Below, piece by piece: positions 17,139-24,951 of a DNA stretch of 36,141 nucleotides. The position numbers and the translations under genes were made by a program. Source of the DNA: Chloroflexota bacterium (GTDB lineage: Bacteria; Chloroflexota; Dehalococcoidia; DSGV01); the NCBI GenBank assembly GCA_021787985.1, contig JAJYLG010000027.1, positions 1-36,141 of the forward strand, written 5' to 3'. Positions within the stretch are counted from its first letter, which is position 1. Each line of letters opens with the position of its first letter. A model generated the notes under the pieces. That model had not been told where the DNA came from. It made no database searches and saw only the letters and a program-made list of their open reading frames with translations.

Positions 17139-17912
17139 CTAACCCCCACGCTGCGCGCGCGCAGCCACCAGCTGCACGTACCATTCGTTTCGCACCAGCC
17201 CGCCGTTGATCGAGGCCATCGCAGGTTGCCGCTCCAGCAGCTCGAGCACGTCCTCCATCCCGAACCCGGGCTTGGTCGCGTACAGCGCCTCATAGACCCC
17301 GCGCACGAACTCCAGGTCGGCCGGATAGTCCACGGTCCAACGCAGGCTGGACAGGTCCACGTCACAGCGCAGCACACCGATACGGAATCGGTCCGGCTGC
17401 TCCCAGAGAAACGGCGTCACGTGTTCCCGATGCGCCGGCTCCACCGCCTCCCGCCAGGCCGTCGCAAGAGCTTCGGCGGAGAACACCTCCGTATCGAGTC
17501 CGTCCGGGAACGAAGGAGGCACGGCGTTGCTGACGTACGCGTACGGCTCGGGGCCGTCGAGGAAGAGCCGCACCGTGCGGTCAGTGACCTGCGGATCGAG
17601 CAGCGGGCAGTCCGCCGTGAAGCGCACCACGGTTTCAGCGCGCGCAAAGAGGGCGGCCTGGTAGTACCGGTCGAGGACGTCCTGCTCACTCCCGCGGAAC
17701 ACCGGTACGCCAAGGCGGCGGCAGAGATCCGCCACCGGCGTATCCCGCTCGGACGTGGTCGTCGCAACGACGACCTCGCCGATCGCGGTGCAGCGGGCGA
17801 TCCGTTCCAGCTGAAGGTCCAGCAGCGGTCGCCCAAGGACAGGCATGAGCACCTTGTTCGGCAGGCGCGTGGAGCCGGTTCGCGCTTGTACGATGGCAAC
17901 GACCCTACTCAC
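17139..17912 (-). CDS. CMP-nonulosonate synthetase-like cytidylyltransferase (SpsF family)
   Basis: A 257-residue nucleotidyltransferase. The N-terminus VVAIVQARTGSTRLPNKVLM contains the RxGSxRLPxK signature of acylneuraminate/KDO cytidylyltransferases, followed by GEVVVATTTSERDTPVADLC, RFTADCPLLDPQVTD (metal-binding Asp) and RWTVDYPADLEFV. SpsF-like and PseF/NeuA enzymes charge an acidic sugar with CMP, fitting the adjacent synthase. I take GTG 17912, which overlaps the upstream stop (GTGAGTAG) and has AAGGGG about 10 bases upstream; ATG 17933 is an alternative adding seven residues. Confidence 0.82.
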   Translation of the reverse strand: MSRVVAIVQARTGSTRLPNKVLMPVLGRPLLDLQLERIARCTAIGEVVVATTTSERDTPVADLCRRLGVPVFRGSEQDVLDRYYQAALFARAETVVRFTADCPLLDPQVTDRTVRLFLDGPEPYAYVSNAVPPSFPDGLDTEVFSAEALATAWREAVEPAHREHVTPFLWEQPDRFRIGVLRCDVDLSSLRWTVDYPADLEFVRGVYEALYATKPGFGMEDVLELLERQPAMASINGGLVRNEWYVQLVAARAQRGG

Positions 17913-19179
17913 TTCGCCGCGGCCCCTTCGCATAGTGGACGAGGACGCGCCGGACCGCTCGGGCCACCTGCGCCACATCCGCCTCGGTCATCCGCGGCTG
18001 CAGGGGGAGCGAGAAGGTCCGGTCCGAGATGAACTCCGCCCGGGGGAACTGGCCGCGGCGGAAGCCGTACTTCTCGCGGTAGTACTTGTGCATCGGCACC
18101 GCGCGGTAGTGCACCCCGATGCCGATGTTCTCCCTGGTGACGGCCTCCATCACCTCGTCACGGCCGACGGTCAGCGCTTCGGGCCTGACCATCACCGGGT
18201 ACAGGTGCCAGGCATGGCGATCGTCCTGTTCCTCCACCTCCGGCAGCAACAGCGTATCGAGGTCGCCAAGGAGGTCGTGCATCATCCGCGCGTACCGCGT
18301 GCGGATCTCGATGAACTCGTCGAGGCGCTTGAGTTGATGAATCCCGATGGCCGACGCGAGGTCGGTCAGGTTGTATTTGTAGCCGGGGTAGACGACCTCG
18401 TAGTGCTTGTTCCCGTGCTTGGAGTAGCGCTGCCACGCGCCCAGATCCATGCCGTGCAGGCTCATGATCCGCGCCCGCTCGTCCGCGTCGGCCTGCCGGC
18501 ACACCAGGGCTCCGCCCTCGCCGGTGGCCACGTTCTTCGTGACGTAGAAACTGAAGCACGTGAAGTCGCTCAACGTGCCGATCTTGCGCCGGTGGTACTC
18601 CGTGCCGAGCGCGTGGGCGGCATCCTCGATGAGGACGACCCCGTGCCGCTCGGCGAGCGGCGCGATCACGTCCATGCGACACGGCAGACCGGCGAAGTGC
18701 ACGACGATGATCGCCTTCGTGCGCGGCGTCAGGCACGCCTCGATCGCCGCGGGATCGACGTTGTACGAATCCGCGGCCGCGTCGGCGAACACCGGCCGCG
18801 CGCCGACGTGCTCCACGACGTTCACGGTGGCCGCAAACGTCATCGCGGGGACGATCACCTCGTCCCCAGGGCCGACGCCGGCCGACAGCAGGGCCAGATG
18901 GAGCGCCGCGGTGCACGAATTGAGGCCGAGCACGTGCTCGACGCCCAGATAGCGGCCAAGGTCCTGCTCGAACTGCCTGGTGCGGGGGCCGGTGCTGAGC
19001 CAGCCGGAGCGGAGCGTCGCGACCACCTCCGCGATCTCCTCGTCTCCGATGAGGGGCTGCCCGAAAATGAGGAACTCGTCCCGAACCGGTTTGCCGCCCG
19101 CGACCGCCGGGCGATCCACGTCGGCGTGTCGCGGCTCGCCCGCCCGCTCACCCCTCACCTTCTTGTCCGTTTTCATCAT
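17905..19179 (-). CDS. pseC: DegT/DnrJ/EryC1 sugar aminotransferase (PseC-like)
   Basis: A 424-residue PLP enzyme of the DegT/AHBA-synthase class. Conserved segments are STGPRTRQFEQDLGRYLGV, LNSCTAALHLALLSAGVGPG, IEDAAHALGTEYHRRKIGTL and FSFYVTKNVATGEGG, whose Lys (about residue 214) forms the Schiff base. YKYNLTDLASAIGIHQL and GIGVHYRAVPMHKYYREKYG complete the family pattern. In pseudaminic-acid synthesis PseC aminates UDP-4-keto-6-deoxy-AltNAc at C4. The PseC assignment rests on its neighbours (PseG/PseH fusion, NeuB); related enzymes (WecE, ArnB, LegC) look similar. ATG 19179 overlaps the previous stop; a second ATG follows immediately. The about 30-residue N-terminal extension is poorly conserved. 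Confidence 0.8.
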   Translation of the reverse strand: MMKTDKKVRGERAGEPRHADVDRPAVAGGKPVRDEFLIFGQPLIGDEEIAEVVATLRSGWLSTGPRTRQFEQDLGRYLGVEHVLGLNSCTAALHLALLSAGVGPGDEVIVPAMTFAATVNVVEHVGARPVFADAAADSYNVDPAAIEACLTPRTKAIIVVHFAGLPCRMDVIAPLAERHGVVLIEDAAHALGTEYHRRKIGTLSDFTCFSFYVTKNVATGEGGALVCRQADADERARIMSLHGMDLGAWQRYSKHGNKHYEVVYPGYKYNLTDLASAIGIHQLKRLDEFIEIRTRYARMMHDLLGDLDTLLLPEVEEQDDRHAWHLYPVMVRPEALTVGRDEVMEAVTRENIGIGVHYRAVPMHKYYREKYGFRRGQFPRAEFISDRTFSLPLQPRMTEADVAQVARAVRRVLVHYAKGPRRSE

Positions 19180-20909
19180 CCCCTGTCGTCCGTGTCCAGG
19201 CGTCCGGAAGCTGGTTCGTCAAACCATTTATGATACCACAGACGCACCGACTCCGTCCGAAAACCGCACTTCTGGTACAGGCGCTGCGCGCCCGCATTGC
19301 GACCCTGCGTGACCACCTGTGCGACCGGGAGGTCCTGCTCCGCGAACCACTTCAGCGCCCGCCCCACGAGCGCGGACCCGACCCGTCGGCCCTGGTACCC
19401 CTCGCGCACCGCGATCAGGCCGATCACGCCTCGGGAGACCCCCACCCGGTCGCAGGCGATGAAGCCCGCCACGCGGCCGTCCAGCTCCACGACGAACACG
19501 CGCCCCGACGGCCCCCGATGCAGGCCCTCCACCCACTGCGCGTAGAGCTCCCGCGATCGCTCCCGGGGGAACCGATCATCGAAGAAGAACCGGCTGTCGG
19601 TGAATGCGGTAGCCGCCAGCGCCCTCAGCTCCGGCAGGTCCTCACCGCGACTCGGACGCGTGGGCGGGTCACCCGGCGCCGGCTCCGCAGCGGCCGGGAC
19701 GAGCCGCGACAGCGTGACACGGGCGTCCGCCAGACGGTAGCCGTGCTCCTCCGCCAGACGGATGGAGCGGGGTGAGCCGAAGTCGGCCAAGTAGTACAGG
19801 CACCGGATGCCCTCCTCCCTCGCCCACCGGTCCGCCAACGCCAGGAGGTCCTCGGTGACACTGTACGGTGTCACCCGCCCCACGCGGATGCCGAAGAACT
19901 GCGAGTCCCACGGCAGGGGGCGCACCACACTCAACAGCTCCGCCGTGCGGCGCAGCCCTTCCCCATCCACTGCGGCGCGACCGGCAGCGCTCAGCTCCCT
20001 GCGGGCGGCGGCGGAGCCCAAGAGCCGGCCCACTTCCACGCGCACGGCACCCCGCGGCAGCTTCGCGCCCAACCCGAGCGACACCACCGCCCCCCCACGT
20101 GCCAGTCCTCCGGCCGCCGCGACCTGGTGCTCGTACTGAGCCACCACCACGGTCGGGAGTCCGCCCGCCGCGCACTCGAACATGGTCAGGCCGCCCGCGA
20201 CAACCGCCAAGTCGGCCTCGCGCAGCAGGGGGCGCACGTCGGGGACGTCAACATGCAACCGGACCCGCCCATCGCTCGCGCCGGCAATGCGCTCCAGCTC
20301 CGCCTGCTCGGGGTGGCCCGCGCCGGCAACCACGTCCACGTCCAGTGGAGGCTCGAGGCCTTCGAGCTCCTTGAGACACCGCACCAGGAGGCGAGCGTCG
20401 TCGTGCCCGCCGACCGACAGGAACACCCGCCGGGCGCGCTCCGCGATCACCCGGGCAGGGGCCGGCGCGGGCCGGAACACGGCGTAGTCGGCCCCGCCGT
20501 GAATGGAGCGGTCCGCGTCTATGACGGGATTGATGCAGAGATCCGCGGGCCCCGCATCGTCCAGGGAATTGTCGACCAGGGCGACCAGCACTCCCGTCGC
20601 CTTCACTCGCTCCACGTACTCGCGGCCCACCCCCAAACGATCGACGACCACGAGATCCGGGCGGACCGCGGCGACGGCAGCGCAGGTGGGCCGCGCATCG
20701 CCGTCGTCCTCCGCTATGGGGATGATCTCGAATCCGCGCGCGGTGGCGCGCGCGATGGTCGCGGCGTCTCCCCTGACCGCAAACGCGCAACGGCCACCGA
20801 GTGTGTCCCGAAGGTACTCCGCCAGCAGCAGGTCACGGACGAGGTGCCCGGTGCCGACTTCGGGCTCCGCTCCGGCGTCACAGCGGAACAGGACGACGCG
20901 CTGCCCCAC
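19176..20909 (-). CDS. PseG-PseH fusion: UDP-sugar hydrolase plus GNAT N-acetyltransferase
   Basis: A 577-residue two-domain protein. Residues about 1-320 are PseG/MurG-like: VVLFRCDAGAEPEVGTGHLV, LVVVDRLGVGREYV, VFLSVGGHDDARLLVRCL and LAVVAGGLTMFECAAGGLPT. PseG removes UDP from the 2,4-diacetamido sugar. Residues about 328-577 are WecD/PseH-type GNAT: PLPWDSQFFGIRVGRV, then an acetyl-CoA loop REGYQGRRVGSALV (near 505) and RNAGAQRLYQKCGFRTES. The GNAT N-acetylates the 4-amino group. In characterised bacteria these are usually separate genes, or fused in other arrangements. There is one continuous frame with no internal stop. GTG 20909 follows the neuB stop by five bases. The C-terminus overlaps pseC by four. 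Confidence 0.82.
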   Translation of the reverse strand: MGQRVVLFRCDAGAEPEVGTGHLVRDLLLAEYLRDTLGGRCAFAVRGDAATIARATARGFEIIPIAEDDGDARPTCAAVAAVRPDLVVVDRLGVGREYVERVKATGVLVALVDNSLDDAGPADLCINPVIDADRSIHGGADYAVFRPAPAPARVIAERARRVFLSVGGHDDARLLVRCLKELEGLEPPLDVDVVAGAGHPEQAELERIAGASDGRVRLHVDVPDVRPLLREADLAVVAGGLTMFECAAGGLPTVVVAQYEHQVAAAGGLARGGAVVSLGLGAKLPRGAVRVEVGRLLGSAAARRELSAAGRAAVDGEGLRRTAELLSVVRPLPWDSQFFGIRVGRVTPYSVTEDLLALADRWAREEGIRCLYYLADFGSPRSIRLAEEHGYRLADARVTLSRLVPAAAEPAPGDPPTRPSRGEDLPELRALAATAFTDSRFFFDDRFPRERSRELYAQWVEGLHRGPSGRVFVVELDGRVAGFIACDRVGVSRGVIGLIAVREGYQGRRVGSALVGRALKWFAEQDLPVAQVVTQGRNAGAQRLYQKCGFRTESVRLWYHKWFDEPASGRLDTDDRG

Positions 20910-20914
20910 CGGCG

Positions 20915-21760
20915 CTAGCGAGTTGCGCGGCGATACTGCAGGGTCGAGCGCTCCGCCTCAAAGGTCTGGAACCGGCCGGATCCGAGCATCTTCTCCACCT
21001 GCCGGACCCGTGCGACGAGCTCTCGCAGGTCCGCCGGGTCGGCCGACAGCGCATGGTCGGGACCCGGCGCACTCTTGTCGAGCGTGAAGTGCTTCTCCAG
21101 AGCCACCGCCCCCATGGCGACCGCGGCAGGAGCGGCCTGTACGCCGATGGTGTGATCCGAATACCCGATCGGCCACTGATACCGCGCCCTCAGTGCTTCG
21201 ATGACCCTCAGGTTCGCCTGCTCCGGAGGCGTGGGATACGCCGATACGCAGTGGAGGATGACGCACGGGCACCCCTGCGCCTCCAGGATCTCCAGCGCCG
21301 CATCCAACTCCTCCTGGCTCGCCATGCCCCGGGACATGATCACCGGCAGCCGGTGAGCCGCGACCGTCCGCAACAGCCGGTGGTTGACGACATCGAACGA
21401 GGCGATCTTGAAGGCCGGCACCCCCAGCTTCGCCAATTCCTCCACGCTGGTGTCGTCGAACGGGGTCGAGAACGCGGCGATCCCCAGGTGCCGCGCCTCC
21501 GCGATCACCTCGCCTTGCTGGCTCGCCGACAGCTCCGCCGCCTTCAGGACCCCATAGATGGGACTGTCCTTTGCGACCCTTGCCTCCGTGCGGTATGTCT
21601 GCAGCTTGATGGCACTCGCCCCCGCGCGCGCCGCCTCGGACGCCAGCGTGCACGCGGTGCGCAGGTCGCCGCCGTGATTGATGCCGAGCTCGGCAACGAC
21701 GTAGGTGCGCTGTCCGTCACCGACGACCGTCCGGTCGACGGTCACGCTTCTCCGGTTCAC
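20915..21760 (-). CDS. NeuB/PseI-family nonulosonate synthase lacking the SAF domain
   Basis: A 281-residue TIM-barrel enzyme condensing a 6-carbon amino sugar with phosphoenolpyruvate. Family motifs: VVAELGINHGGDLRTACTLA, GASAIKLQTYRTEA, FSTPFDDTSVEELAKLGVPA, FKIASFDVVNHRLL, LHCVSAYPTPPEQANLRVIE, IGYSDHTIG and EKHFTLDKSAPGPDHALSAD. The usual STGMAT is SRGMAS here. Ordinary NeuB/PseI/LegI have about 330-350 residues, ending in an antifreeze-like SAF domain that contributes an arginine to the partner active site. This protein stops after FEAERSTLQYRRATR, where SAF would begin, and no SAF sequence follows in any frame before the next gene. GTG 21760 has GGAGG upstream and overlaps the preceding stop (GTGA). 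Confidence 0.85.
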   Translation of the reverse strand: MNRRSVTVDRTVVGDGQRTYVVAELGINHGGDLRTACTLASEAARAGASAIKLQTYRTEARVAKDSPIYGVLKAAELSASQQGEVIAEARHLGIAAFSTPFDDTSVEELAKLGVPAFKIASFDVVNHRLLRTVAAHRLPVIMSRGMASQEELDAALEILEAQGCPCVILHCVSAYPTPPEQANLRVIEALRARYQWPIGYSDHTIGVQAAPAAVAMGAVALEKHFTLDKSAPGPDHALSADPADLRELVARVRQVEKMLGSGRFQTFEAERSTLQYRRATR

Positions 21761-22761
21761 AACACCCTCCACAGCCGTGTTTGGAATCCCCTTGCAGGCT
21801 CGATCAAGACTGAGCAACGCGCACCTCCTTCTCTCCAAATCAGGAGGTCTGCAAGCGTCACGCGCTCCCCCGTTAGGACATCAACAACTTGGAGCCCTCG
21901 GATCATACGAAGACGGTCTTGCCCCGATAGGCGCGTCGGACGACCCGCCGCGTCCATTGATTCGCGAACGCGACTCAAGACATACCCACTCTCTGCGCTC
22001 GGCTTCGGAAGGCCATCCGAGAGGTCCTTGCGCACGAAGAAGGCGTTGACTCCCGCACTGTTCGATCCCACGAAATCGTACCCCTTCTTCGCGCCGAGTG
22101 TCCACAGCGCAGACAGCGAGGCGCCAAAGTAGAGGTTGGAGTGGTGGGCTCTCGTCCTCTCGAAGCGAGGGTCGTAGCGGATAGTGACCGCTCGCTGCGC
22201 GCCGAATACGCTGTTGTATTCGCAGATGACGATGCGCGGGCTGATGACATCGATGGCTTCCCAGACCCAGTAGTCATTGCCGTCGATGTCAATGCTGAGC
22301 ACGCCAATGTCGCCGCTGATCCCAGCGCTGGCGATGATGGCATTGATATTCTCCCTTGTCACGAACTGGCAGACCGATGTCAGGTCGTACTTCACCGACA
22401 TCTCGTCACGATTGATCACATCGAAGTTGCTCTGACTCGAATCAATTATCAAGCCGCGCCAATTGTCGTTAAGCAAGAGCAACTTGGTATTCGACTCCCG
22501 GTACTTCTCGACCCCGAACTCGACGAATACATCATTGGCGATTGGGATTCGACTGATGAGATACTGGATGATGCCGTCCTCCCCCCACTGCGAGAACACC
22601 CTGAACTCCATCTCGGTGATCGATGTGACGTCTCTGCGCTCAAGGTTGCGCTCGATGAGAAGGCGCGCCAAGAGAAGCGAGTTGACCTCCACTCGGTCTG
22701 CCAAGTGACCGACTGCGAAGCTTCGCAGTCGCCTTAGTGCCCACCTTGCGAGGGATGTCAT
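21757..22761 (-). CDS. FkbM-like (putative methyltransferase) protein
   Basis: A 334-residue protein of a family often met in polysaccharide clusters. Its core begins FRVFSQWGEDGIIQYLISRI and has FVEFGVEKYRESNTKLLLLN (a degenerate SAM-binding motif I), then WRGLIIDSSQSNFDVI, GVLSIDIDGNDYWVWEAIDV, IVICEYNSVFGAQRAV and GSNSAGVNAFFVRKDL. The IDIDGND segment resembles the FkbM methyltransferase signature. Its substrate is unknown; O-methylation of a sugar is the obvious guess. ATG 22761 overlaps the previous stop (ATGA). The gene is visibly lower in GC than its neighbours, suggesting separate acquisition. Confidence 0.65.
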   Translation of the reverse strand: MTSLARWALRRLRSFAVGHLADRVEVNSLLLARLLIERNLERRDVTSITEMEFRVFSQWGEDGIIQYLISRIPIANDVFVEFGVEKYRESNTKLLLLNDNWRGLIIDSSQSNFDVINRDEMSVKYDLTSVCQFVTRENINAIIASAGISGDIGVLSIDIDGNDYWVWEAIDVISPRIVICEYNSVFGAQRAVTIRYDPRFERTRAHHSNLYFGASLSALWTLGAKKGYDFVGSNSAGVNAFFVRKDLSDGLPKPSAESGYVLSRVRESMDAAGRPTRLSGQDRLRMIRGLQVVDVLTGERVTLADLLIWREGGARCSVLIEPARGFQTRLWRVL

Positions 22762-23576
22762 GACCGCGCAGTTGACCCGCGTACTTGATGGACAAGTGAC
22801 CGCAATCGCGCCAGCATGTCCAGCAACACGCCCGGGTGATGATAGTACTCGATCGTGACGAACCCCAGACCGGGACACTCCCGCACGATCCGGCCGGCGG
22901 TCGTCCAGTCGCCGGGCGTCAATGCCTCATGAGCGTCCTCATAATCGAGCGTGCCGCGGTAGATCCCGCTCAGATGGATCTGCCCCACCCTCTCCAAAGG
23001 GAGCGCCCCCACGTAGTCGTGGAGGGACACCTTCGCGTACCACGCCGTGATCTCGGCGTGCCCGACGTCCAGCAGCAGCCCCACGCCGGCATTCTCCATG
23101 AGCCGGCTCAGGAAGCGCGGCTCTCCGACGATCTCGTAGGCGCCGGTCGGGAAGCAGTTGTTGTTCTCGATGAGATACGTTCGTTTGCCGGCCGCGGCCC
23201 GCACCCGCGCCATGTTGGCCGCGGCATTGGCGAGCATCGCCGGCTCGCTCATCGGGACGCCCGTGGGAACGAACCTCCGCCCTACAATTGCCGGCCTGAC
23301 GTACGGCGAATGCACATGGAATGAGACGACGCGCGGCTGGTGCGATGCGATCATCGCTGCGACCATGGCGACGTCGGCATCGCCCCACGGCTCCACGAGG
23401 CTCAGCTCGCAGTGATAGAGCCGTGGCAGCTTCGACGCGATCAAAGCGCAAGCGTGATCCCGCACCTCTAATGCGTCCGACAGCTCCAGTATCCGTTCCG
23501 CTTCCGCGCGCGTTGCCGCGTTGAACAGCGTTGACTGCGGCGTGGCGATTCCGACGTTCACGAGTGACGCCCGCAA
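22758..23576 (-). CDS. DUF692/MNIO-like TIM-barrel protein
   Basis: A 272-residue protein with the metal-ligand pattern of the DUF692 (multinuclear non-heme iron oxidase; MbnB, TglH) family and related xylose-isomerase-like barrels. Candidate ligands are FHVHSP (near 88), YLIENNN (near 134), GEPRFLSRLMENAGVGLLLD followed by VGHAEITAWY (150-180), VGQIHLSGIY (near 197), DYEDAHEAL and VTIEYYHH (near 240). MNIOs characterised so far modify cysteine-containing peptides; no precursor peptide is visible here. The sugar-operon setting suggests a small-molecule substrate (inference). TTG 23576 follows the previous stop directly; GTG 23561 is an equally possible start. A plain sugar-phosphate isomerase is the main alternative. 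Confidence 0.6.
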   Translation of the reverse strand: MRASLVNVGIATPQSTLFNAATRAEAERILELSDALEVRDHACALIASKLPRLYHCELSLVEPWGDADVAMVAAMIASHQPRVVSFHVHSPYVRPAIVGRRFVPTGVPMSEPAMLANAAANMARVRAAAGKRTYLIENNNCFPTGAYEIVGEPRFLSRLMENAGVGLLLDVGHAEITAWYAKVSLHDYVGALPLERVGQIHLSGIYRGTLDYEDAHEALTPGDWTTAGRIVRECPGLGFVTIEYYHHPGVLLDMLARLRSLVHQVRGSTARS

Positions 23577-24893
23577 TCAGTTGAGCCGGGTGAATCCCTG
23601 CATCGCCACCGGCCCCTTCAGCCGCTTACGGATGGTTTTCGTGCGAATGGCTTCGCGCAGCACCGCGAAGACCTGATCCAGTGCGCGGCCATACGTCCTG
23701 ACGTGCGCGTCGGTGTGCGCGCCGCTCGCGTAGAAGCCGTCGGTGGCGAGGATTCCCCGATCGAGCATCTCCTGGACGAACAGGGTCTTCAGCGCCTGGG
23801 GCTCGGGCCCGGGGAACGCGAAGGCGAGCAGCGGCGCCACCCCGTGGGCATGGATCTCGATGCCGTGCTTCTCCCCCGCGTCGAGCCACACCTTCTTGAC
23901 GCTCTCCCCGATGCGCGCGAGATGCCTATGCAGCTTCACGCGCTTCATCTTCGCGATGGTGGCGAGGGTGGCGACCGGTCCGATGCGGTCCGTCCAGTAG
24001 GTACTCGAGATGAAGGTCTGCTGCGCAGCATCCATCACGTCGCGGCGCCCGATTATGGCAGCCATGGGGTACCCGTTGCTCATGGCCTTGGCGAACACCG
24101 CCATGTCGGGCTGCATGCCGTACAGCAGATGCGCGCCGCCGAGCGTCAGGCGAAAGCCCATCGTGATCTCATCGAACACGAAGACCGCGCCGCTCTTCCT
24201 GGCGAGCGCCTGCACCGACTTCAGGAAGCCGCGCTTCGGCTCCTCGCCGTGGACCGGCTCCATGATGACGGCCGCGAGCCTGGGATGCTTCCTGACGATG
24301 GCCTCAAGCTCCTCGATGTGATTGTAGCGAAACGGCAGAATCGTGCCGCGAAGCCCCTTGGGCACGCCCCTGGGCTCGAGCCCCTTCAGCAGGTGCTCCG
24401 CCAGCGCGTCCTTCTTCTGCAAATTCGTGGCGAGATACCAGTCCGCCCAGCCGTGATACCCGCAGAACGCGATGACATCCCGTCCGGTGTGCGCGCGTGC
24501 GATGCGCGCCGCTATCGCCATGGCCTCCCCGCCCGTCCGGGCATAACGCACCATCTGGGCCCATGGATGCAGTCGGCACAGGACCTCCGCGAGCTCCACT
24601 TCCTCGGGGGCGTTGAGCGTCGCCATCGAGCCGCGATTGACCGCCTCGATCACCGCGCGGTTTACGTCGGGGTCCGCGTAGCCGAGAATGCAGGCACCCA
24701 CGCCCATGATGGACATATCGAGGTACCTCGTTCCGTCGAGGTCCCAGATGTACGCCCCCTGCGCCTTAGAGTAGTAGGACGGCCAATGGTCGGGCAGGAA
24801 CCGTTCGGCCCGCTTCGAAAGCAGCTGAGCGCCGCCAGGTATCACCTTCTTCGCCCTCTTCCACAGCTTCGGACCCGTATTGCTCATGGTCAC
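23577..24893 (-). CDS. Class III aminotransferase (glutamate-1-semialdehyde aminotransferase-like)
   Basis: A 438-residue PLP enzyme of the class III family. It has VIPGGAQLLSKRAERFLPDH at the N-terminus, YIWDLDGTRYLDMSIMGVGA, VRYARTGGEAMAIAARIARA, AFCGYHGWADWYLATN, VFVFDEITMGFRLTLGGAHL and VFAKAMSNGYPMAAI, with the Schiff-base Lys near residue 267. The real GSA aminomutase works in heme synthesis; this copy sits in a nonulosonate operon and ends with an unusual extension (KTIRKRLKGPVAMQGFTRLN), so it is more likely a sugar aminotransferase (inference). GTG 24893 has GAGGG eight bases upstream; ATG 24887 is the alternative. It lies 58 bases after the SDR gene. Confidence 0.8.
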   Translation of the reverse strand: MTMSNTGPKLWKRAKKVIPGGAQLLSKRAERFLPDHWPSYYSKAQGAYIWDLDGTRYLDMSIMGVGACILGYADPDVNRAVIEAVNRGSMATLNAPEEVELAEVLCRLHPWAQMVRYARTGGEAMAIAARIARAHTGRDVIAFCGYHGWADWYLATNLQKKDALAEHLLKGLEPRGVPKGLRGTILPFRYNHIEELEAIVRKHPRLAAVIMEPVHGEEPKRGFLKSVQALARKSGAVFVFDEITMGFRLTLGGAHLLYGMQPDMAVFAKAMSNGYPMAAIIGRRDVMDAAQQTFISSTYWTDRIGPVATLATIAKMKRVKLHRHLARIGESVKKVWLDAGEKHGIEIHAHGVAPLLAFAFPGPEPQALKTLFVQEMLDRGILATDGFYASGAHTDAHVRTYGRALDQVFAVLREAIRTKTIRKRLKGPVAMQGFTRLN

Positions 24894-24951
24894 AATATAA
24901 CCCTCGTTCGCACTCGTTTCTCCTCGAGGCCCCGGGATAGTGGTTGTCTGC

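Noticed and set aside
20801-22132. 443-codon plus-strand frame across neuB and the FkbM-like gene
   Set aside because: It spans two convincing minus-strand genes and has no recognisable domain.
23577-24893. Genuine HemL (glutamate-1-semialdehyde aminomutase)
   Set aside because: The fold is the same, but the coupled nonulosonate neighbours, the unusual C-terminal extension and the absence of any heme gene make a sugar-related role more likely.
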